Of a DNA stretch of 64,000 nucleotides, positions 56,891 through 64,000 are shown piece by piece. Origin of the DNA: Termitomyces sp. T153 (taxonomy: Eukaryota; Basidiomycota; Agaricomycetes; Agaricales; Lyophyllaceae); assembly GCA_018296165.2 (NCBI GenBank), contig JACKQL020000181.1, positions 1 to 64,000 of the forward strand. Direction: 5' to 3'. The translations under genes and the position numbers were made by a program. Within the stretch, counting starts at the first letter, position 1. Every line of letters begins with the position of its first letter. The notes under the pieces were generated by a model. The model ran no database searches, was not told where the DNA came from, and was given only the letters and a program-made list of their open reading frames with translations.

Positions 56891-58052
56891 ATGGATGTTA
56901 TAGGCAACCACCTACTACTCCTGAAAGCCAAAGGCAACAAGCTAGGAATCAAAGGAGACTTGAACAGTTACAAATGACAGATCCTGACAATTGTCAAGCA
57001 AATAGAAACAATAGATCTTTGGAACAGATCAATACTGTGGTTGTTCCACCACTTTAATTTGGGCCTGGGGTATGGGAACTGGTTGTATTAATCAATCTAT
57101 GGGATCTGGGGGTATGGGATCTGAGGGTTTGAGGCTTAATCACCAAGCTATAGCCACCACTTCTAGCTCATCAGGAGGACCTATTAGGCAGCCAGCTGCT
57201 GCTGCTGATCCATTTTCTATAGTGATCCCTGAAACTGTTTTGCCTGATGGATGGGATGCTCCTTTATAGAATCCCATTCCTAGAATGCCTCCTCCACCTG
57301 CTCCTCCACTTAAAAGAGTGAGAAAAGTTCCTATGGAGAATTCTATGCCCATCATGATGCTATCTCTATCTGCTGTACATGGAAGGGACAATAGGCTCAA
57401 TCAGCCCACTATTGCTCAACCTACAGTGATCATTTCTCAAACTATTTTGCCTGAAGGATGGAATGCTCCTTTACAGCATCCTATACCCAGAATAGTGCCT
57501 CTTCTACCTGCTCCTGCACTTAGAAGAATCAGACCTGCTCCACCTCCTCCTGCTCCTAATGTTGCTCAGGAGATGGCAAACTACCAGATCAGACATGAAC
57601 AAGCATTGGCTGTATTAGAAGAGCAACAAAGGCTGAGACAAGAGCAGGACAGGCAGCAGGCATTAGCTATTTTGAGCCAGGAAAGACAGGAAAGAGCAAG
57701 ACAGGAAGAATCAGAGCAGAAATCAGTTCAAGTCTACTTCAAGATGCTACTTTAATTAACAAAGTTTAATAGCATATTGATCTGAATCCTGAACATAGGC
57801 CTTTGAATGCAGCTATGGCTCAAAGAATCTTTCAAGGTTGGGAACAGCAACATGAAGCTGATCTAGAAGAGGATTTCAATGATTTGGGTTCTCAGAATGA
57901 TATATCTTCTGAGAATGACTTGGAGTATGTTGATCCTGCTCAACATCAACTAGCAGAGCAATTGAATCCTCCCTTTGATGATCCATTGGGTCCTCAGGAT
58001 GACATGTCTTCTGATGATGGCTTGGAATATGTTGATCCTGCTCAACAGAGAC
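56891..58052 (+). pseudogene. Helitron Rep upstream region with internal repeats
   Basis: Open stretches 56891-57056, 57072-57269, 57285-57755 and 57815-58052, broken by single stops. Two internal duplications: a block with ETVLPDGWDAPL then NPIPRMPPPPAP (57230) recurs as QTILPEGWNAPL then HPIPRIVPLLPAP (57435), and SENDLEYVDPAQHQLAEQ (57920) recurs as SDDGLEYVDPAQQRL (58015). A glutamine/arginine-rich coiled-coil-like stretch lies at 57590-57740. It continues across the solo LTR into the Rep ORF at 59195. Confidence 0.7.
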
Positions 58053-59189
58053 TGTCAGATTCTGCTGACCACAGGGGCTCAGCTACACTGGGTGAGTCCT
58101 TACTAAGCAAACGTGATTCCCTGCACTGACAACTAAGCACTTGGGGGTGTTCCAAGCACTGGGGACTTGTGAGGATAGCTAGGGGAGATTGATCTGAGCA
58201 AGTCCAGGGAGGTCCAGAGGAGTAGAGGACAAGTTGCGGGGGAGGGGGGCGGACCTGGCAGGGTTCAGGCATAAATCTGTGTGTGAGTATTGCGGATGCA
58301 GAGGAGGCAGAGGCTATGCGGATGACAGGAGTGGAGCCAGAGTTCTGATGGGGGATCAACAGGGATTGATAGGGTTCAGAGCTGAGTGTATAGCAGGGTC
58401 CAGGGGTGGTAACAAGCATCAGAGGTTCGTAATTGTAATTGCAGAGTTTGTGAGTATGTTATGGTCAGGAGGACTGGAACACAATAGATAGAATCAAACA
58501 GAGTGATATGGAGTCAAACAAAATGAGACAAAGACAAGATGAGAACAAGAATAGATTCAGGCAGAGACACAGAACAATAACGAAAGGACAATGGAACAGA
58601 AACAAGATAAGACCAAGAGACTGAGAGTAAGGAAAACGAGACACGGGACACAAAACATGAGAAGAAACAATCAGAAACACATCAGAAAGGTAGGTAGATC
58701 AGTAATCTCAAGACTAGAGTACGAGGAGCTACTCTATATCTTATATACTGACTACTGAAGAGTTCTGGGGATGTCGGCTGGGGTGGCAGGGCTTGGCAGA
58801 GCTCGACAGAGTCGATGGGTGTTGGTTACAATCAGAGGGCAGGCTACATTGATATGTTGATGGGATCAATTGCGACGCGGTCCATTCCGAGGCTGTAATG
58901 ATACTCCAGGGTGAGTCGGAGAAGCCAGGGTGTCAAGTTGATGATGTGTAATGGAGTCAGGCATAGCAGAGGAGTGGTCCCAGGGGCTTAGGAAGTCCAG
59001 GGGAAGTGCCAGCAGCTGCAGGGAAGACGTCAGAGTTGGCCAGGGGGCCATCAGAGTTAACTGAGAAGGTGCCGGAGTTAGCCGGAGTAGGCACGGAGTG
59101 CTGGGGAAGTTTGATGAAGTGTCAGGGGGTTCCAGGGGAGCGGGGGTTTGTCAGGCGGTGTTCAGGGCTTCAGGGAACGGGTCGTGACA
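58053..59189 (-). repeat. Solo family A LTR in the Helitron
   Basis: 1137 bp with a perfect duplication gagac (58048-58052 and 59190-59194). Minus orientation; TAATCTCAAGACT near 58700 is the decayed primer tract. It retains more CpG than the surrounding Helitron, so it is younger than that. Confidence 0.95.
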
Positions 59190-59194
59190 GAGAC

Positions 59195-61190
59195 CTGTAG
59201 AAGACTTGGACCCTGCCCTACCCAATGATCCACTACAACCAGAAAATCCTGCTGAAAATATACCAGCAGAAGAACCAGAGCCTCCCCTTGGACTTCCTAT
59301 TCCACCACAGCTTGGTCCTATTCAGCCTGTTCCAAGAGGAAGGCAACCTTACTTGATTGAATACCACTCACACTATTTCGGTCCTATGACTGTCATATGT
59401 CCACACTGCTAAGCTTTACATTTTGATGCTGAAAAGCTCACCAAGTCTACTAGAAACAGCCCAAAGTTTGGCATGTGCTGCTTACAAGGCTAAGTAAATT
59501 TGCCCAGGCTTCAAGATGCTCCAGCAGATTTACTGAACCTGCTCCATGAGCATCATCCTCTCTCTGACACTTTTAAAACATCAATCCATCAATACAATGC
59601 AGCCTTTGCATTCACATCTCTGGGAGTCAAAATTGACCATGCTATTACCAATGCACCTGGACCATATAGCTTTAGGATTAATGGAGAACTACATCATTTG
59701 ACAGGTGCCTTGCTTCCTATTGAAGGCAATCTGCCTGTATATGCACAGCTCTACTTTTATGATCACAATCAGCAATTGGCTTTTCATTAACAGAACAATC
59801 CCAGGTTTGATCCTCAGATAATGGCCTCTTTGCAGGATATGCTTGCTAGAGTCAATCCCTTCATTGACTTATACAAGCAGGCCAGGCAGATTATGGGAGA
59901 AGTTCCAGAAGGCCAACCACAAAGACTTTCTGTCAAGCTTACAGCTGACTTTGGAGATCCTCAACACTATAATGACCCTAATGAACAGGAGGTAGTTGCA
60001 GCTGTAATTCCAGAAGATGGCTCAGAAGAGTGATCAAATGATTGTGATATAGTCTTGCACTTGCATGGAGGTCAATTAAAGCAGATCAGTCACTTGCATC
60101 CATATTACACTCCATTGCATTATACCATCATCTTTCCCACTGAACAGCCTGGATTTCACACCAACATTCACTCTCATTTTGGACCCCAGAATCAACAAAG
60201 ATCATCAAAGGTCACCCAAACAGCATATTATGCATACAGGCTGCAGCAAAGGACTTTAGAATTCAATGCACCATTACTCTGGAGTGGGAGGCTATTTCAA
60301 CAATATGTTGTGGATGCCTGGGCTTCTACAGAATAAAACAAGTTGAATTGGATTTGACACAATTAGAAAAAGATCAGAGCTGAAGTTTATCAGGGAATAG
60401 TGGATGCTACTGCTGGAGATGAACAAGTCACCCCACAAAGCCAACATGTTATCCTCCCATCCTCACATACTGGAAGTGATCAACAGATGCAGCAATTATT
60501 CCAGGACTCTATAGCTATCTGCAGGAATTTTGGAAAACTTGACCTCTCCTTGACTATGACTGCCAATCCAAAGTGGTCAGAAATTGAAGAAGCTCTCTTG
60601 AAGGAACCTGCAGTCAATGGGAAAAGGCAAACAGCTGCTGATCGACCTGATATTGTTGCCAGAGTTTTTGAACTCAAGAAAAATGCTGTAGTAAAGGAGA
60701 TCAAGGAAGGTCTCTTTGGCAGCTGTGTGGCTTATGTTCATACCATTGAATTCCAAAAGAGAGGACTTCCACATATGCACATCTTGATCTTTTTCTATCG
60801 CCATCACAGGATCAAGGATGCACCTGATGTGGATTCCATTGTCTCTGCTCAGATTCCAGATCCAGTCACTCAGCCTCAATTGTATCAGGTATTGGCTTTG
60901 TTTGAATCCTGAATTCAGTTACTTATCTTTGTTGTCAGGTTGTTACTGCCAACATGGTCCATGGTCCATGTGGAGCTGCCAAACCCAATGCTAAGTGCAT
61001 GGTAGATGGCAAATGTTCCAAGAAATACCCAAAGGAATTCCAAGAGGCTACTCAGTATGGAGACAATGGCTATCCTCAATATGCCAGACCTGACAATGGA
61101 CGCTTCTTTGAAAAGAATGGTCATCGTTATGACAATCGAGATGTTGTTCCATATAATCCTTATCTCTCAGCCAAGTACAAATGTCACATC
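59195..61190 (+). pseudogene. Helitron Rep (HUH) N-terminal part
   Basis: Starts with a VICPHC zinc-type motif and ALHFDAEKL, FGMCCLQG, then YNAAFAFTSLGVKIDHAI and GPYSFRINGELHH, the standard Helitron-like N-terminal order. The HUH site is GLPHMHILI, with His-x-His at 60772-60780, after an ECQR-like FGSCVAYVHTIEFQKR. A 50-nt intron (60889-60938, GTATTG..TTGTCAG) precedes VVTANMVHGPCG and a C-rich KCMVDGKCSKKYPKEF. Stops at 59410, 59491, 59788, 60031 and 60334 disable it. It is cut off at 61190, before the catalytic Tyr region. Confidence 0.88.
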
Positions 61191-62317
61191 TGTCACGACC
61201 CATTCCCCGAAACCCCGCACATCGTTCATCAAACCCCCGAACCCCCAAAAGGACCCCCAACGCTCCACCGAACTTCCGCCCATGCCCCGCGCCTACTTCG
61301 GCTAACTCTGACGCCTCCCCGGCTAACTCCGACGGCCCCCTGGCCAACTTCAGTGCCTGCTCCGCAGCCACTGACACTTACCCTGGGCTTCCCGAACCCC
61401 GAGAACCACCCCCGCTATTCCTGATCTTTGCCACCCATCATTAACTCAACACCCTGCTTCCTCCGACCTATTCCGGAGTATCACAACAACCTCGGGACAA
61501 CCCACGATCCCATCAACGTATTAGTGTGGCACAATCTTCGATCACAACCAATACCCGCCCACTCCGTCAAGCCCCGCCAAGCCCCGCCGCCACAGCCGAC
61601 ATACCCCGAAGTCCTCCGGTAGTCAGTATATAAGTCATCGAGTAGCTCTTCATACTCCAGTCTTGATATTGCTTAACGTTACCTATGGTCTGATTGTTTC
61701 CTTTTCGTGTTTCGTGTTTCGTATCCCAGTTTCCCAGTCTTATCTCAGTCTCCCGGTCTTATCTCAGTCTCCCGGTCTTGTCTTGTCCCCATTTTGTTAT
61801 CGTTCTTGTTACCGTCTCGTATCTCCACTCGAATCTACTCCTGTTCCATATTGTCTCGTCCGACGCTGTCTCGGTGACTCCGTCAGACCATTGTGCCCAA
61901 GTCTTCGTCAACCCTAACAACCTCACAAACTCCGCGATCACGATTACAAACCCCAACATTCCTTTACCAGGTCCGAACCTCACTCTTCGCTCGGTCCCGG
62001 ACTCCATCAGCTCCAAATGATCTCCCATCAAACCCTGGCTCCATCCCCCTCGATCACACAGCCACCTACTCCCTTGCTTCCGCAAATCTCCCGTACGGCC
62101 TTCTGCCTGAACCCCGCCAAGACCGTCTCGCTTCCCCACCACCCGACTTCTCCAGACCTCCTCGGATCTGTCTGGATCACATCTCCCCAACTACCCGCGC
62201 AACCCACCCGGACCCGGAACGTCTTTGAGTGTTTGGTTATCAATGCAGGGGAATCACACTCGCCTAGTAAGGACTCGCCCAGTGCAGCTGAGCCCCCGAG
62301 GTCAGCGGACCCTGACA
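61191..62317 (+). repeat. 5' LTR of E5
   Basis: 1127 bp from TGTCACGACCC to GACCCTGACA. TATATAA at 61627-61633, AGTCTTGATATTG at 61659-61671. Confidence 0.92.
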
Positions 62318-62330
62318 TAATATCAAGACT
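62318..62330 (+). promoter_or_regulatory. Primer-binding site of E5
   Basis: TAATATCAAGACT directly after the LTR, identical to the E1 site. It pairs with 12 of 13 positions of the transcript start tract at 61659-61671. Confidence 0.8.
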
Positions 62331-62349
62331 CTACCTTACCCCGCCTGTG

Positions 62350-64000
62350 ATGTCCGCATTATCTCCGCACACACGATCAAATGACTCCGATGTCTACGGT
62401 CTACCCGTGCCGGGGAACCCTTATAATTCATACGGCCCCGCCCAATTTGCCAAGGCCCATTGAATCAGGGATCCGACACCCAATGTCCCCTCTGCTCCGG
62501 TTACATCCATACAACGGCTCCCTCCCATGGACACCCTCCCAACTCACACCCAACTCCCAACCCCTCGCGCAAACCGTCAAATCGTCGTCCACCTCACTCT
62601 TACACTCTCCACCAACTCCGCTCTCTCACGCAAAATTGACCCCGACATCACCCAAAGAATAACATCCTAAAGCCTGGCGACCCTCCAATCAAATGAGCAA
62701 CAACGTCTCCGGCACCGCGCCAACCCTCCGACCAACAATAATGCCAACCCGCCACGGAACAGTCACCGACTGCACAAGGATCGCCAACCACGAAGAGACC
62801 ACTGAGAACATGCTTCCCTGGAAGCCCGCCTGTGGATCCACCAACCCACCAGCAACCAAGAACCTCAGACCTAGGCTAGGCTCCAACCCTGACCTGCTTC
62901 CGGACCTCGATCGATCAGCCGTCACCTCCGCCCAACAAACAAAGGGGCCCCGACTCCCCCAACCCGACCCCAACAACCCCGGAACAAGACCAAAACACCC
63001 CTGAGCCTCTAGACATTAATAAGGAGAACCACGGCACCCCACTCCCGACAAGGGACAACTCCAGACCACGCCGCTAGTTCACCACCCCCCCCCCCCACAC
63101 GATCCGGAGCCCCCGACAATGGGGACCCTGGACGCCAAAACCCCCCCGCATGCCACCCCCGAGCTTAAACTCCACCACCAGACTACGCTACCTCCCACAA
63201 AGGAAATCCCCAGCATAGGAGCCACCCCAAACTAACTCTAGGGAAAAGGACCCTATATGAAGTAGTTCCCTAAGTACTCCAAATTCGCTGACATGTTCGT
63301 ATAAGGGAGGGAGAAGCCCCACCATTATCCAGAAAATGACGATGGGCCGTTTAAGCGACCCGACGGCCCAAAGGGCGCGCGCTCCAATATCCTCAAAGGA
63401 CCTCCCCCACCTGGCTCGACAACCCAAACAACCCCGCGCCAGCCCAAAACTGTCCCACTCAGGCCCTCCGAACCCTTCAACACAGCTCCGGACCCTGGCG
63501 ACACGGCTCCAGGGCCTCCGCTCCGACCACAACATTTGACCAAAAAAACTCATGGCGCCAGCTCGACAATGATGCCCTGGTAGCCCCAACCCCGCGACAA
63601 AAATCACCACCCACCCCAAATCCCGTCCCTACACCAGAATATGTCCGCCGAACAGGGACCACATCATCGGAGCCTCCAGAAAAGCGGGCAGTGCCTCTCC
63701 CCACTGCCACCCCCACACTTACAACAATCTCCAGGCCGCTCTGGAACATGAATGAAGAGCGGCCTCGACCCTGCCGCATCTCCCGGGGAACCCTACTCCA
63801 GTGCCTCCCCGCGGCCGACCTCCCCGCCGCCCCAACAACCGTGAACGACCAACAAATCCCCACCGAGTGACCCTTGTGTCGACTCCGGGACCACCCACTT
63901 CCTCCCCGATGAAGGAACTACCGACCCCCGGACCTCCAAACTCGAGGAAGTATTAGAACTACGTAAGACCCCCTTTGTCCGTCTCGGGCTTACCTTTGGT
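62350..64000 (+). pseudogene. E5 gag/protease region, degenerate
   Basis: ATG at 62350 (MSALSPH) then DVYGLPVPGNPYNSYGPAQF resembling the E1 gag start, stopping at 62461. Further short frames in the same direction; a KYSKFADMF stretch near 63275 resembles the E1 linker before RT, and a VDSGTTHFLPDE protease-like active site lies near 63871. Their order differs from E1, where the linker follows the protease. C-rich, with a homopolymer C run near 63080. Confidence 0.5.

Larger units (their letters stand above)
56869..61190 (+). mobile_element. Decayed Helitron, 5' and Rep part
   Basis: A CpG-poor element with a Helitron Rep gene on the plus strand, split by a solo LTR and cut by E5 at 61190. 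The helicase part and the 3' hairpin end must lie right of E5, outside the window. Start boundary approximate. Confidence 0.82.
61191..64000 (+). mobile_element. E5: CpG-rich family A element, left part
   Basis: 5' LTR, primer-binding site, a gag start similar to E1, then degenerate coding sequence to the end of the window. CpG-rich like E1, so it is not subject to, or has escaped, the depletion seen in E2-E4. The left flank is acatc; the right target duplication is outside. Confidence 0.82.

Overview
The window looks like a transposon-rich chromosome segment of a basidiomycete, most likely an Agaricomycete. This is inferred from the spliced host genes (introns of about 44-57 nt, GT..AG), the families present (eRF1, POP7, TauD-like dioxygenase, MIF-like protein, fungal HNH-type proteins) and the density of Ty3/gypsy chromoviruses and a Helitron. 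No database search was possible; family names rest on motifs read by eye.

Layout. 1-10395: a young, CpG-rich Ty3/gypsy element (E1, minus strand) with near-identical LTRs, inserted into an older copy of the same family (E2, plus strand, 10396-19722). 19723-41703: a nest of old, almost CpG-free retroelements. E6 (3' part 38134-41242, plus) was split by E4 (minus, 27501-38133 continuing at 19723-20200). E4 was split in turn by E3 (plus, 20201-27500, 5-bp target duplication acttc) and by a solo LTR (34205-35369, duplication catag). 41704-56233: a CpG-normal host island with eRF1 and POP7 (divergent), a TauD-like oxygenase, a tandemly duplicated pair of HNH-family genes, a MIF-family gene and unassigned ORFs. 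56870-61190: a decayed Helitron Rep gene split by a solo LTR (58053-59189, duplication gagac) and cut by E5 (61191 to the window end).

Main biology. The E1/E2/E6 family carries, between the integrase chromodomain and the 3' LTR, a convergent gene on the opposite strand to gag-pol. It encodes a six-cysteine Zn(II)2Cys6-like cluster followed by a coiled coil, and its single GT..AG intron sits at the same place in four copies. The same family encodes two retropepsin domains in tandem and has a 13-nt primer-binding site that exactly complements its own predicted mRNA 5' end, as in Tf1/sushi self-priming.

Decay. E1's two LTRs differ at 18 positions, all transitions, 17 of them at CpG. The older elements have lost nearly all CpG, and the same process explains many CGA-to-TGA stops and Asp-to-Asn changes at catalytic sites. 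This points to CpG-methylation-driven mutation of repeats, with sharp borders at the host island.
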